From Macrostomum hystrix (lineage: Eukaryota > Platyhelminthes > Macrostomidae): a stretch of DNA of 64,000 nt. Shown one piece after another: positions 23,101 through 33,289 of this stretch. Location: contig CATNEN010000039.1 of the NCBI GenBank assembly GCA_950097015.1, positions 20,143,501-20,207,500 on the forward strand. Direction: 5' to 3'. The notes below the pieces were generated by a model. It was given only the letters and a program-made list of their open reading frames with translations, was not told the origin of the DNA and made no database searches. The position numbers and the translations under genes were made by a program. Numbering within the stretch: position 1 is the first letter of the stretch; the number at the start of each line of letters is the position of its first letter.

Positions 23101-26100
23101 TTCGCTAGCGATCCGTCGAGGATTGATAGTAGGGGATTCAAAGGCAACTGAGTTGATTGCCTCGAATGCGTCGGCCGGGTCTTGATTGTCATTATCAAAC
23201 GGCAGACGAGAAAGCGCATCGGCATGCGGAATGCGCGATCCGGGAACGTAGACCACGCTAAAGTCAAATTGCATCAGGTAAAGGGCCCAGCGACTGATTC
23301 TTGCCGATGAACTCATTGGTATGCTGCCACCGAAAAGCCGTAGAAGAGGCTGATGATCCGTCTGTACCGTAAATCGTCGGCCTTGGAGGTAGTGTTTCAG
23401 GCGACAGACGGCCCAGAAGATGGCGAGTGCTTCCCGTTCTATGTTGGAATAGTTAGTCTCGGCCTTGGACAGTGTCCTAGAGATAAAGATTACAGGGCGT
23501 CCTTCCTGGGTAACAACGCCTGCCAACGCTCCTTTAGAGGCATCTGTTGTGAGGGTCACCTCCTTCTCCAGGCTGTACGGTTGTACTATTGGTCGTGATG
23601 AGATCTCCTTCTTGAGATTCTCGAAAGCGCGAGCACATGCTTCAGACCAGACAAACGGCGTGGATGCCTTGCGCAGTTCGTTCAATGGGGCGACCTTGGC
23701 GGAATAGTCAGGAATCAAGCGGCCGAAGAAATTCACCAGACCGAGAAATTGCTCGATCTCCTTCTTGGTCTTCGGTGTCGAGATGTGGCGAACTTTGTCC
23801 ACGAGCTTATCATCGGGCCGAATTCCAGCGGCAGAAATTTCTAATCCAAGGAATGAAATCGAATCGCAAATGCCTGTACATTTGTCTTCATTGACCGTTA
23901 CCTTTTTTTCGGCCAGGCGCGTTTTGACTGCTTTCAGACGCTTCTGGAGTGCTTCAACGTTCTCAGCATAGACCATGATGTCGTCTTGATAGATCAGTAG
24001 TCCCTTCAAGTCGGAGAGGATGCTCTCCATTGTGCGTTGAAAAATGAATGAAGCGTTTTTCATGCCCATCTGAAGGCGTTTGACGCGGTATAGGCCTCGC
24101 GAGGTATTGATGATAGAGATGCCTTGGGCGGATTCGTCCAGCTCGATCTGCCAGTAAGCCGACCTCAGATCAATCTTGGCAAACTTCTTGGCATTCTTTA
24201 ACTTGCCAAAGAGGTGCTCGATGCTTGGAATAGGGTATGACTCTGGCTTTATTTTGTCGTTCACATGGACCTTGTAATCGGCGCACATGCGCAACGTCCC
24301 GTCCTTCTTCTTGATCCAGACGACCGGAGAAGCGTTGCTCACAGGACCCTCCACAGGCTCGATGATGCCAAGCTGCTGCAGCCGGTCCAACTCTGCGTTG
24401 ACTTGCTTCTCTAGTGCGATTGGAACCGGACGAGCACGGCAGAACTGGGATCGAGCGCCTTCAACCAGCTCCATCTGTGCCTTGATGCCCTTGATGGTGG
24501 GCAGCGTTGTAGCTGCAACTGTGGGGCTCGGAGCTTGAGAGTTGGTGTGAAAGAGAGAGTCGGAATCTAAAAGATCACGGCCAAGGAGGCCGAACGGCTT
24601 CAAAGACGAAACCACGACGAATTCGGCGGGGTGTAACCTACCCCGCATCTCGACGGTAGAGCACAGCTTGCCGAGAGTCTTTAGGGTGTGGCCGTCGTAG
24701 GCCTCGAGGCGTCGGTGACTCTTTTGCAGTGGGGGCCTGCCCAGAGACTCCCAGATTGTGCTAGAAAGCACGGAGACGGATGCACCGGTATCCACTTGCA
24801 TTGGTACCTTGGCGCCGTCTACAAGAAGTGTCTCAGATGCAACTTCGATTGCGTTGACCAGATCAACGTCCATAAGATGCAGGATCTTCGAGGGCTCGGG
24901 CGTCATTGATGCATCGGATGGAACATCCGCGTGATGTACGGATTTGCTAGTCAGAGCAGAGCGGCATACGGCAGCAAAGTGGTTGCGCTTGGAGCACTTG
25001 GAACAGGTCTTGCCATATGCCGGGCACTTGCCTGCGTGATGGGATCCGCCACAGTACTTGCAGCCCTCGATGCGCTGACCATTGGAAGTTGGCCGTCCAC
25101 CTTTGGAGTAGTGCACCGATTCGTCAGTGGCCGCATTATGTTGGGCTGGCGGCGACAATGGGCCAGCCGGGCCTACCGGGGGCTTGAACGAGTTACAGGT
25201 TTGAACAAACGTGTTGATCTGTTCACAACTTCGAATGAGGTCAACAATCTCCGAGATTGTCTGATCCTTGGTTTGCATTGCACCGAGAATGCGCCGTTGA
25301 TGCTCAGGGTTGTACAGTCCAGAAATGAGAGTAAGCCGCACCAGCTCCTCTGCGGGACTGGCGCAGTCCTTCAGAGAGTCAAAGGCGCAGTGCGTTGCTG
25401 CTTTCCTCAGGCGAGCTAAATAGTCTGCTATCGGCTCAGCAGCTTTCTGACGAATTGAGAAAAAGTCGGTTCTTTCGGCGACAATGAGGCGCTTCTGAGG
25501 TTGTAAGTAGGACACCAGGGCTGTCTCGATCTCTTGGAAGGTCAGCTTGTCGATCTCCTTCGGAGCGACGAGATGAGTCAGCTTCTCCAAAGCAGGCAGT
25601 CCGCAGGATGCCAAAAAATTGTCTGCGACTTGTCGGGATTCGGTCGAGTCGGTCCACTTCTTGGCGCGGGCCAGAGCATTGAAGGCCTTGAGCCACATCA
25701 GTGCACGGTCGGCATCGCCGAGAAAAAGGTCGCCAAGCCGCGACGCCATTGTCAAGACTCAAAGGAAGCTTCTTATAGCGAATATAACGAGTGTATTTGG
25801 GTTAAAGCCGCGCGTGCGAATAAGCCGTGTAGTCACTCTTACGTTTGGCTTGGGGGGGGGGGTAAAAGGGGTGCAACAGTTGAGGCGAAGCTTAGCTTAA
25901 CGGGACCATAGACAGAAGAAGAAGAGAGAAAGCCGTTAGGGCCGGGCTGCTTTGACACTGCACAACAGCTAGTTCAATTCTCAGCCCATAGACAACAAAT
26001 TTGTGTCCAGTAGCTAGCAGCTGATGCTCGATCCCGCAGGTGGTTGGCGATGACACCGTGGCAGTGGAGAGTGTCCTACAAGCCGACGAGCATCGGTCGC

Positions 26101-29100
26101 GTCTCCTAGCCGAGGAGGCGCTCTGCCGCGCCCAGCCGGACGCTCCGGGCGCTGCCGACCGTCTAGCGGCCCTGTTCGCCGAGCTCGCCTCCATCGAGGC
26201 CGACAAGGCGCCGTCTCGCGTGGCCAGCATCCTGCATGGCCTTGGCTTCACCCCGGCGATGCAGGCGGCTCCGACTAGACAGTTCTCCGGCGGCTGGCGG
26301 ATGAGACTCGCGCTGGCCAGGGCGCTGTTTGCCAAGTGAGTCGCCTGCCTCAGTCTCAAATCCCCAACTGACTACTAATACTCAAATTCCGATCTCGCTA
26401 CCAATCCTCAAATTCATATCTCGCTACCAATCCTCAAATCCCAATCTCGCTACCAATCCTCAAATCCCTATCTCGCTATCAATCCTCAAATTCCTATCTC
26501 GCTACCAATCCTCAAAACCCAATCTCGCTACCAATCCTCAAATCCCTATCTCGCTACCAATCCTCAAATTCCTATCTCGCTACCAATCCTCAAATCCTCA
26601 AATCCCAATCTCGCTACCAATCCTCAAATCCCAATCTCGCTACTAATCCTCAAATCCTCAAATCCCTATCTCGCTACCAATCCTCAAATCCCTATCTCGC
26701 TAACAATCCTCAGATCCCAATCTCGCTACCAATACTCTAATCCCAATCTCGCTACCAATCCTCAAATCCCAATCTCGCTACCAATCCTCAAATTCCTATC
26801 TCGCTACCAATCCTCAAATCCCAATCTCGCTACCAATCCTCAAATCCCTATCTCGCTACCAATACTCTAATCCCTACCTGACTACCAAGACTGAGATGAT
26901 CCAACAACACAGACTACCCAAATCCCATCCTGACTCCCAAATCCCATCCCGACTCCCAAATCCCATCCTGACTCCCAAATCCCATCCTGACTCCCAAATC
27001 CCATCGTGACTCCCTAATTCCATCCTCACTCCCAAATCCCATTCTCACTCCCAAATCCCATCCTGACTCCCAAATCCATTCCTAATTTCTAGGTTTATTC
27101 CTGATTCTCAAATTCTTCCCTTCTCTGAAATCCCTACCTGACTTCTAAATTCCTTCCTGACTACCTAATCCCTAACATGACTAGGAAATTCCTTCCCGAC
27201 CTTCAAATCCCTTTCTGATCCCCAATCCCTTCCTGACCGCCTTGACTCGAACCCCTCTTCTGACATCTCCAGGCCGGACCTGCTACTGCTGGACGAGCCT
27301 AGCAACATGTTGGACATGAAGGCCATTATCTGGCTAGAGAACTATCTGCAGCGCTGGCCCAGCACCCTGCTAGTTGTATCTCACGACACAGCCTTCTTAA
27401 ATGCCGTCTGCACAGACATTCTCTTCATCAGCAATCGGAAGCTGGAGTACTATCGCGGCGACTATGACACATTTGTCCGCTCCCGAGAGGAGAAGCTGCT
27501 CAATCAGCAGCGCGAATACGACGCCCAGATGGCCGAGCGGGAGCATATTCAACGATTCATCGACAGATTTCGTTACAACGCCAATCGGGCTAGTCAGGTG
27601 CAGTCGCGAATCAAGATGCTGGAGGCCATGCCAAAGATTGAGCCGCCAGTGCGTGACACCGAGGTCACTATGAAATTTCCTCCCGTCGATGATAAGTTGT
27701 CTCCGCCAATTCTGCAGCTGGACGAGGTGGTATTCGGCTATCCGGGCAGCGACCGCACCGTGCTGAAGGGTGTCTGCGCCAATGCCGGCTCCGAATCCAG
27801 GATCTGCGTTGTTGGAGAGAATGGCCAGGTTTGTGCTCAGTCCATGAGTTCGAATCCGCGGCTGGGTAACTGTTCCGGATATTTATAACCTTCAGTAGTA
27901 TATTCCAAACCTTCAGTATTAGACTCCAAACCTTCAGTATTAGACTCCAAACCTTCAGTATTAGACTCCAAACCTTCAGTATTAGACTCCAAACCTTCAG
28001 TATTAGACTCCAAACCTTCAGTATTAGACTCAAAATCTTCAGTATTAGACTCCAAACCTTCAGTATTAGACTCAAAATCTTCAGTATTAGACTCCAAACC
28101 TTCAGTATTAGACTCAAAACATTCAGTATTAGACTCCAAACCTTCAGTATTAGACTCCAAACCTTCAGTATTAGACTCCAAACCTTCAGTATTAGACTCA
28201 AAATCTTCAGTATTAGACTCCAAACCTTCAGTATTAGACTCAAAATCTTCAGTATTAGACTCCAAATCTTCAGTATTAGACTCAAAATCTTCAGTATTAG
28301 ACTCAAAATCTTCAGTATTAGACTCCAAACCTTCAGTATTAGACTCCAAACCTTCAGTATTAGACTCCAAACCTTCAGTATTAGACTCCAAACCTTCAGT
28401 ATTAGACTCAAAATCTTCAGTATTAGACTCCAAATCTTCAGTATTAGACTCAAAATCTTCAGTATTAGACTCCAAATCTTCAGTATTAGACTCAAAATCT
28501 TCAGTATTAGACTCAAAATCTTCAGTATTAGACTCCAAATCTTCAGTATTAGACTCCAAACCTTCAGTATTAGACTCCAAACCTTCAGTATTAGACTCCA
28601 AACCTTCAGTATTAGACTCCAAACCTTCAGTATTAGACTCCAAACCTTCAGTATTAGACTCAAAATCTTCAGTATTAGACTCCAAATCTTCAGTATTAGA
28701 CTCAAAATCTTCAGTATTAGACTCAAAATCTTCAGTATTAGACTCCAAATCTTCAGTATTAGACTCCAAACCTTCAGTATTAGACTCCAAACCTTCAGTA
28801 TTAGACTCAAAATCTTCAGTATTAGACTCCAAACCTTCAGTATTAGACTCAAAATCTTCAGTATTAGACTCCAAACCTTCAGTATTAGACTCAAAATCTT
28901 CAGTATTAGACTCCAAACCTTCAGTATTAGACTCCAAACCTTCAGTATTAGACTCCAAATCTTCAGTATTAGACTCCAAACCTTCAGTATTAGACTCCAA
29001 ACCTTCAGTATTAGACTCCAAACCTTCAGTACTAGACTCCAAACCTTCAGTATTAGACTCAAAACCTTCAGTATTAGACTCCAAACCTTCAGTATTAGAC

Positions 29101-29866
29101 TCCAAACCTTCAGTATTAGACTCCAAACCTTCAGTATTAGACTCAAAACCTTCAGTATTAGACTCAAAACCTTCAGTATTAGACTCCAAATCTTCAGTAT
29201 TAGACTCAAAATCTTCAGTATTAGACTCCAAACCTTCAGTATTAGACTCCAAACCTTCAGTATTAGACTCAAAATCTTCAGGACTAGTCTCAGGAAAGAC
29301 ATTTAATCCTTGTATAATTCCCAATCCCGCAGGGCAAGTCCACATTGTTAAAGATCATCTTGGGCGAGCTGACTCCAACCAAAGGCATTCGTCACGCTCA
29401 TCGCAGCCTCCGCATCGGGTATTTCTCGCAGCACTTTGTTGACCAGCTGGACCTAGACACCACCCCGGTGGAGTTCATGGCGCGCACATTTCCCGGCCAG
29501 CCGCAGGAGGCCTACAGGCAGTTGCTGGGCCAGTTTGGCGCTGGTGGCGACTTGGCTTTGCGCCAGATTCGCCTGCTGTCCGGAGGTCAGAAATGTCGAG
29601 TCGCATTCGCCGTCATCGCGGCTAGCAGGCCGAATTTTTTAGTGCTTGACGAGCCAACCAATCACCTGGATGTGCAGACTATCAAGGCTCTGGGCGACGC
29701 TTTGAATGCATTCAATGGCGGAGTTGTTTTGGTGTCTCACGATGAACGATTGATTAAGATGATCTGCAGCGAGCTGTGGCTTGTGGCTGACGGTCTAGTG
29801 CGCACTATTGAAGGCGGCATTGAAGCCTACAGGCGCCTGGTTGAGAAGGAACTCGAACTGGCTTGA
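17153..29866 (+). CDS. ABCF3: ATP-binding cassette subfamily F member 3 (GCN20-type)
   Basis: Five exons with matching phases: 17153-17704, 21377-21634, 26040-26335, 27273-27828 and 29333-29866 (731 aa; human ABCF3 is close to 709). Exon 1 carries the acidic GCN20-type N-terminal domain. ABC1 has Walker A GRNGLGKTT (exon 2), signature FSGGWRMRLALARALF (exon 3) and Walker B LLLLDEPSNMLD (exon 4). ABC2 has Walker A GENGQGKST, split by intron 4 between GENGQ and GKST, signature LSGGQKCRVAFA and Walker B FLVLDEPTNHLD (exon 5). There are no transmembrane segments. The family is cytosolic and is linked to ribosomes and the GCN2/eIF2alpha stress response. Intron 2 holds a gypsy element, introns 3 and 4 hold minisatellites, and intron 1 holds a SINE and antisense ORFs. 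Confidence 0.95.
18417..18732 (-). mobile_element. SINE-2 copy, in ABCF3 intron 1
   Basis: On the minus strand the head reads GGGAGTTGTAGCCTAGTAC (box A-like), GACTTGAAGGTCGG and GGGGTTCGATTCCCGAC (a near-perfect box B). The body contains CAGTCCATGGACTG and GCAGCTTTCAGATGCGCTGC, then ends in an ATT-rich tail. Confidence 0.8.
19998..20516 (-). CDS. Hypothetical antisense ORF with a duplicated 39-residue unit
   Basis: A minus-strand frame inside ABCF3 intron 1 encodes a helical, charged protein. It starts QSADAELLETVRSLLPQEYK and ends with two nearly identical 39-residue units (each containing GVDGELDDTAKEKLRDKCAA), created by a 117-bp tandem duplication at about 20004-20237. A CAG acceptor lies just before the first codons, so this may be a 3' exon. 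I recognise no family. It may be part of a mobile element together with the neighbouring LINE fragment. Confidence 0.35.
   Translation of the reverse strand: MQSADAELLETVRSLLPQEYKPQPPTQFQRDREQQQCKEEIRRERLLMHSLASRPRVSDSLVAHGSWLTKRTPLFPAWPEATKEADLEAGAESAEAGVDGELDDTAKEKLRDKCAAALMRAKVAFHAVDARLQSTGVDGELDDTAKEKLRDKCAAALMRAKVAFHAVDACLQ
20568..21131 (-). pseudogene. Non-LTR retrotransposon (LINE) endonuclease-linker fragment
   Basis: The 187-residue frame contains MNWDINNDLTWIDSYHNAKR, then TWRNSS and WYELDGFLIRAKDR. This resembles the last part of APE-type endonucleases of LINEs (...TW...N..QIDYILV..R). A basic linker follows (WKEITNIIVESARKICGTRK) as is usual before the reverse transcriptase. The catalytic SDH and any reverse transcriptase are missing, so it is a truncated relic lying antisense in ABCF3 intron 1. 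Confidence 0.5.
21142..21222 (-). other. Short highly acidic ORF (26-27 aa)
   Basis: An ATG near 21222 opens MDRDDVNEDEDDDMVMDDDG and ends in a TAA near 21142. More than half of the residues are Asp or Glu. It may be chance in a GAC/GAT-rich stretch or the first exon of the antisense unit. No function is proposed. Confidence 0.2.
21644..21860 (-). repeat. 3' LTR of gypsy element
   Basis: This is the 217-bp direct repeat of 25750-25967, with TG/CA ends. Confidence 0.93.
21964..25749 (-). CDS. Gag-Pol polyprotein of Ty3/gypsy element
   Basis: One uninterrupted frame of about 1,261 codons starts at the ATG at 25749, the first base after the 5' LTR. In order it has a gag region; two zinc knuckles (CKYCGGSHHAGKC and CSKCSKRNHFAAVC); an aspartic protease (QVDTGASVSVLSS); a reverse transcriptase with YQDD; RNase H (TTDASKGALAGV and EREALAI); and an integrase. 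The integrase has an HHCC zinc-binding end (HDTHSGTSASYHLL to CAAC), a DDE core (HMDWAF, VVSDNGPEFTS, PQSNGAAER) and a short C-terminal tail. There is no frameshift between gag and pol and no env-like frame. All catalytic residues that I can read are present, so it may be active. Confidence 0.95.
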   Translation of the reverse strand: MASRLGDLFLGDADRALMWLKAFNALARAKKWTDSTESRQVADNFLASCGLPALEKLTHLVAPKEIDKLTFQEIETALVSYLQPQKRLIVAERTDFFSIRQKAAEPIADYLARLRKAATHCAFDSLKDCASPAEELVRLTLISGLYNPEHQRRILGAMQTKDQTISEIVDLIRSCEQINTFVQTCNSFKPPVGPAGPLSPPAQHNAATDESVHYSKGGRPTSNGQRIEGCKYCGGSHHAGKCPAYGKTCSKCSKRNHFAAVCRSALTSKSVHHADVPSDASMTPEPSKILHLMDVDLVNAIEVASETLLVDGAKVPMQVDTGASVSVLSSTIWESLGRPPLQKSHRRLEAYDGHTLKTLGKLCSTVEMRGRLHPAEFVVVSSLKPFGLLGRDLLDSDSLFHTNSQAPSPTVAATTLPTIKGIKAQMELVEGARSQFCRARPVPIALEKQVNAELDRLQQLGIIEPVEGPVSNASPVVWIKKKDGTLRMCADYKVHVNDKIKPESYPIPSIEHLFGKLKNAKKFAKIDLRSAYWQIELDESAQGISIINTSRGLYRVKRLQMGMKNASFIFQRTMESILSDLKGLLIYQDDIMVYAENVEALQKRLKAVKTRLAEKKVTVNEDKCTGICDSISFLGLEISAAGIRPDDKLVDKVRHISTPKTKKEIEQFLGLVNFFGRLIPDYSAKVAPLNELRKASTPFVWSEACARAFENLKKEISSRPIVQPYSLEKEVTLTTDASKGALAGVVTQEGRPVIFISRTLSKAETNYSNIEREALAIFWAVCRLKHYLQGRRFTVQTDHQPLLRLFGGSIPMSSSARISRWALYLMQFDFSVVYVPGSRIPHADALSRLPFDNDNQDPADAFEAINSVAFESPTINPRRIASELDSDPLLQRIIRRVRNGDWHNCTQAEAAFKRNAAALTIENGLLYMHRRAFIPPRLRKEAFDAIHDTHSGTSASYHLLELSCWWPGMQRDVERFVRQCAACSSLRPRLQKSRDAWPPADAPFQRIHMDWAFVPEVGNILIVVDSYSGWIEAFPSRDRTADRVICSLRTVFTRFGVPEVVVSDNGPEFTSDALLSWLHANGARKMETPPYSPQSNGAAERAVQTVKRALQAWTQKLTHSDFIAFLQKVLLHHRNSSGARSKTPAELVFGRRLRVPVVSAFQQGDQVVYKATDHTPSRGAEFLMTQGRNTSWLLTDDKLRLASNNQIAPMLSRTSEDDEDESLEPPADMPPNETPTPPAPVADQVPRRGDRNRRQPDRYTP
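25750..25967 (-). repeat. 5' LTR of gypsy element
   Basis: This is the 218-bp direct repeat of 21644-21860. The gag-pol ATG follows it at once. Confidence 0.93.
26377..26880. repeat. Minisatellite, 26-bp unit, ABCF3 intron 3
   Basis: About 19 copies of a unit containing CTCAAATCCCAATCTCGCTA, with point variants (CCCTATCTCG, TTCCTATCTCG) and some 9-bp internal duplications (AATCCTCAA). Confidence 0.9.
26920..27085. repeat. Minisatellite, 19-bp unit, ABCF3 intron 3
   Basis: About eight copies of ACTCCCAAATCCCATCCTG, decaying into related but irregular sequence to about 27240. Confidence 0.85.
27890..29286. repeat. Minisatellite, 21-bp unit, ABCF3 intron 4
   Basis: About 66 copies of a unit containing TTCAGTATTAGACTCCAAAC, with a common variant ACTCAAAATC. 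Because 21 is a multiple of three, two minus-strand frames stay open for over 500 codons (heptad ESNTEGL in one). They start inside the array and are not genes. Confidence 0.95.
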
Positions 29867-30054
29867 GCTTGCCTGTGCTAATTTATCTACTCGCCTGTTG
29901 TTGTTTGGTTGTTAGGCTCAGGCTCGAGATCTGTTGCTAGGCCATTGATTTTGTTGTTATGCTGAAAAGCAAGACTTCTGGACTAGGCTTGAATATCGGT
30001 TGTTAAGACATAAGACTAGGTTGTTAGGACAAGATATTTGTTGCTAGGCTATTT

Positions 30055-31840
30055 GGTTTAGAACTTGCTAGACTAATAGGACTCGGTTGCTAGGCTAATA
30101 ATACTCGGTTGCTAGGCTAAGCGATTCGGTTGCTAGTCTAAGTGATTCGGTTGCTAGGCTAAGCGATTCGGTTGCTAATCTAAGCGATTCGGTTGCTAGT
30201 CTAAGTGATTCGGTTGCTAATCTAAGCGATTCGGTTGCTAGGCTAAGCGATTCGGTTGCTAATCTAAGCGATTCGGTTGCTAGTCTAAGTGATTCGGTTG
30301 CTAATCTAAGCGATTCGGTTGCTAGGCTAAGCGATTCGGTTGCTAGTCTAAGTGATTCGGTTGCTAGGCTAAGCGATTCGGTTGCTAATCTAAGCGATTC
30401 GGTTGCTAGTCTAAGTGATTCGGTTGCTAATCTAAGCGATTCGGTTGCTAGGCTAAGCGATTCGGTTGCTAATCTAAGCGATTCGGTTGCTAGTCTAAGC
30501 GATTCGGTTGCTAGGCTAAGCGATTCGGTTGCTAGGCTAAGCGATTCGGTTGCTAGTCTAAGTGATTCGGTTGCTAGTCTAAGTGATTCGGTTGCTAGTC
30601 TAAGTGATTCGGTTGCTAATCTAAGTGATTCGGTTGCTAGGCTAAGCGATTCGGTTGCTAATCTAAGTGATTCGGTTGCTAGGCTAAGCGATTCGGTTGC
30701 TAATATAAGTGATTCGGTTGCTAGGCTAAGCGATTCGGTTGCTAGGCTAAGCGATTCGGTTGCTAGTCTAAGTGATTCGGTTGCTAGTCTAAGTGATTCG
30801 GTTGCTAGTCTAAGTGATTCGGTTGCTAATCTAAGTGATTCGGTTGCTAGGCTAAGCGATTCGGTTGCTAATCTAAGTGATTCGGTTGCTAGGCTAAGCG
30901 ATTCGGTTGCTAATATAAGTGATTCGGTTGCTAGGCTAAGCGATTCGGTTGCTAGGCTAAGCGATTCGGTTGCTAGTCTAAGTGATTCGGTTGCTAGTCT
31001 AAGTGATTCGGTTGCTAGTCTAAGTGATTCGGTTGCTAATATAAGTGATTCGGTTGCTAGGCTAAGTGATTCGGTTGCTAGTCTAAGTGATTCGGTTGCT
31101 AGGCTAAGCGATTCGGTTGCTAGGCTAATAAGACTCGGTTGCTAGGCTAAGCGATTCGGTTGCTAATCTAAGCGATTCGGTTGCTAGGCTAAGCGATTCG
31201 GTTGCTAGGCTAAGCGATTCGGTTGCTAGGCTAAGCGATTCGGTTGCTAGGCTAAGCGATTCGGTTGCTAATCTAAGCGATTCGGTTGCTAGGCTAAGCG
31301 ATTCGGTTGCTAGGCTAAGCGATTCGGTTGCTAATCTAAGCGATTCGGTTGCTAGGCTAAGTGATTCGGTTGCTAGTCTAAGTGATTCGGTTGCTAGGCT
31401 AAGCGATTCGGTTGCTAGTATAAGTGATTCGGTTGCTAGGCTAAGCGATTCGGTTGCTAGTCTAAGCGATTCGGTTGCTAATCTAAGCGATTCGGTTGCT
31501 AGTATAAGCGATTCGGTTGCTAATCTAAGCGATTCGGTTGCTAGGCTAAGCGATTCGGTTGCTAGGCTAAGCGATTCGGTTGCTAATCTAAGCGATTCGG
31601 TTGCTAGGCTAAGTGATTCGGTTGCTAGTCTAAGTGATTCGGTTGCTAGGCTAAGCGATTCGGTTGCTAGGCTAAGTGATTCGGTTGCTAGTCTAAGTGA
31701 TTCGGTTGCTAGGCTAAGCGATTCGGTTGCTAATATAAGTGATTCGGTTGCTAGGCTAAGCGATTCGGTTGCTAGGCTAATGAGACTCGGTTGCTAGGCT
31801 AAGCGATTCGGTTGCTAGGCCAAGCGATTCAGTTTCTACA
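30055..31840. repeat. Minisatellite, 21-bp unit with 210-bp higher-order repeat, 3' of ABCF3
   Basis: About 85 copies of a unit containing GATTCGGTTGCTAGGCTAAG. Variants GGCTAAGC, GTCTAAGT, ATCTAAGC and ATATAAGT alternate. From about 30520 to 31050 a fixed order of ten units (210 bp) repeats. Confidence 0.95.
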
Positions 31841-31849
31841 CTTTTATGG

Positions 31850-32300
31850 ACTTGGAATTCTAGGGAAAAAAAATTTCTAATTTTATTTCGTTATAATTTT
31901 GTGTGGCTACTTAGCTTTGAATTCCACTGAGCTGTCATTGTGATGCCCCGTTCTGATATATTGTGATTTATTTTCTAAGGGGGCGTTTTAGTTAAAAATA
32001 ATGCTATAATTATATATCATGATGTTATTAAAAACTTTTCGGTTTCCGTTATCACTGTCCTGTGTTTTGGCAACTGTTTAAAACTCGCTGCTAATGATCT
32101 TTGTTTTTGTGCCTCCGTAAACACGCTACTGCCATCGTCCAGCAATAAGTAGTATTGTGAGAATTTTATTTATTTATATATTTTCCTATGCTGGTGTCTT
32201 GTTTCAGCTATTGCATGTTGCTATCCTGTTTCTGATTGATTCGTTTAACCGATCATCATCAGAGTTAGCCACCTTGCTTATCAAAGCTAGTTTTGTGCAA
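31850..32300. other. Spacer between arrays, no gene seen
   Basis: AT-rich sequence without a recognised feature. Confidence 0.5.
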
Positions 32301-32307
32301 ATTTCTA

Positions 32308-32902
32308 CTAGATTCCTGGGACTGGGATCTCTACTAGACTCTTGGGACTGGGATCTCTACTAGATTCCTGGGACTGGGATCTCTACTGGATTCCTGGGAC
32401 TGGGATCTCTACTAGATTCCTGGGACTGGGATCTCTACTAGACTCTTGGGACTGGGATCTCTACTAGATTCCTGGGACTGGGATCTCTACTGGATTCCTG
32501 GGACTGGGATCTCTACTAGATTCCTGGGACTGGGATCTCTACTGGATTCCTGGGACTGGGATCTCTACTGGATTCCTGGGACTGGGATCTCTACTAGATT
32601 CCTGGGACTGGGATCTCTACTGGATTCCTGGGACTGGGATCTCTACTAGATTCCCGAGACTGGGATCTCTACTAGATTCCTGAGACTGGGATCTCTACTG
32701 GATTCCTGGGACTGGGATCTCTACTGGATTCCTGGGACTGGGATCTCTACTGGATTCCTGGGACTGGGATCTCTACTAGATTCCTGGGACTGGGATCTCT
32801 ACTGGATTCCTGGGACTGGGATCTCTACTAGATTCCTGGGACTGGGATCTCTACTGGATTCCTGGGACTGGGATCTCTACTGGATTCCTGGGACTGGGAT
32901 CT
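32308..32902. repeat. Minisatellite, 26-bp unit
   Basis: About 23 copies of a unit containing TCCTGGGACTGGGATCTCTA, alternating between CTAGATT and CTGGATT forms. Confidence 0.95.
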
Positions 32903-32904
32903 TG

Positions 32905-33288
32905 AAGTTCCGTCTCCTTCAGCCGCGAGTTTCAATAGGAAAATGCATTGTCTGCTAATTGTGTTAGGCTTGCTTCCTGATACCCTTCAGCATGCATTTA
33001 TGGCCTTTGCATATCGTGGCAAAGAATGTGCTAGTTGAATCAATTAAATTTAATTGAACAATCCGAAGTTTTTGATTGTTTATTTCTCTTAACAGCTTAG
33101 ATGAAGGAATTATAGAAAAGATTACTTCTCCTTGCTGCTGCCTAACTAACTGGAAATAAAAGTTTATGATTGTCTTTTTTAATTTACGCAGAGATTTAGC
33201 AAAGCTATACATTTGGGGCCTTCGTAATAAAATATGCATATAATTATTTTTTTAGTGGAATGCAATAGTGTCCACCGTCTTTTGATCC
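32905..33288. other. Spacer between arrays, no gene seen
   Basis: No coding frame or repeat was recognised. Confidence 0.5.
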
Positions 33289-33289
33289 A

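Larger units (their letters stand above)
21644..25967 (-). mobile_element. Ty3/gypsy LTR retrotransposon, apparently intact
   Basis: LTRs lie at 21644-21860 (217 bp, 3' LTR) and 25750-25967 (218 bp, 5' LTR). They look identical except for the length of one G run (10 versus 11). The element strand starts TGTTGTGCAG and ends CTTGACA. It is flanked by the 5-bp target duplication GCTAG (21639-21643 and 25968-25972). A purine-rich tract (GGAGGGAGACA) abuts the 3' LTR. It is inserted antisense in ABCF3 intron 2, nine nt after the exon-2 end. Confidence 0.95.

Noticed and set aside
22351-25911. Plus-strand ORFs of 70-162 codons within the gypsy element
   Set aside because: They are antisense shadows of the gag-pol frame.
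27668-29345. Minus-strand ORFs of 502 and 544 codons in ABCF3 intron 4
   Set aside because: They consist of the 21-bp array translated in two frames.
30055-31840. CRISPR-like array
   Set aside because: The units are contiguous with no unique spacers, and the context is a eukaryotic gene flank.
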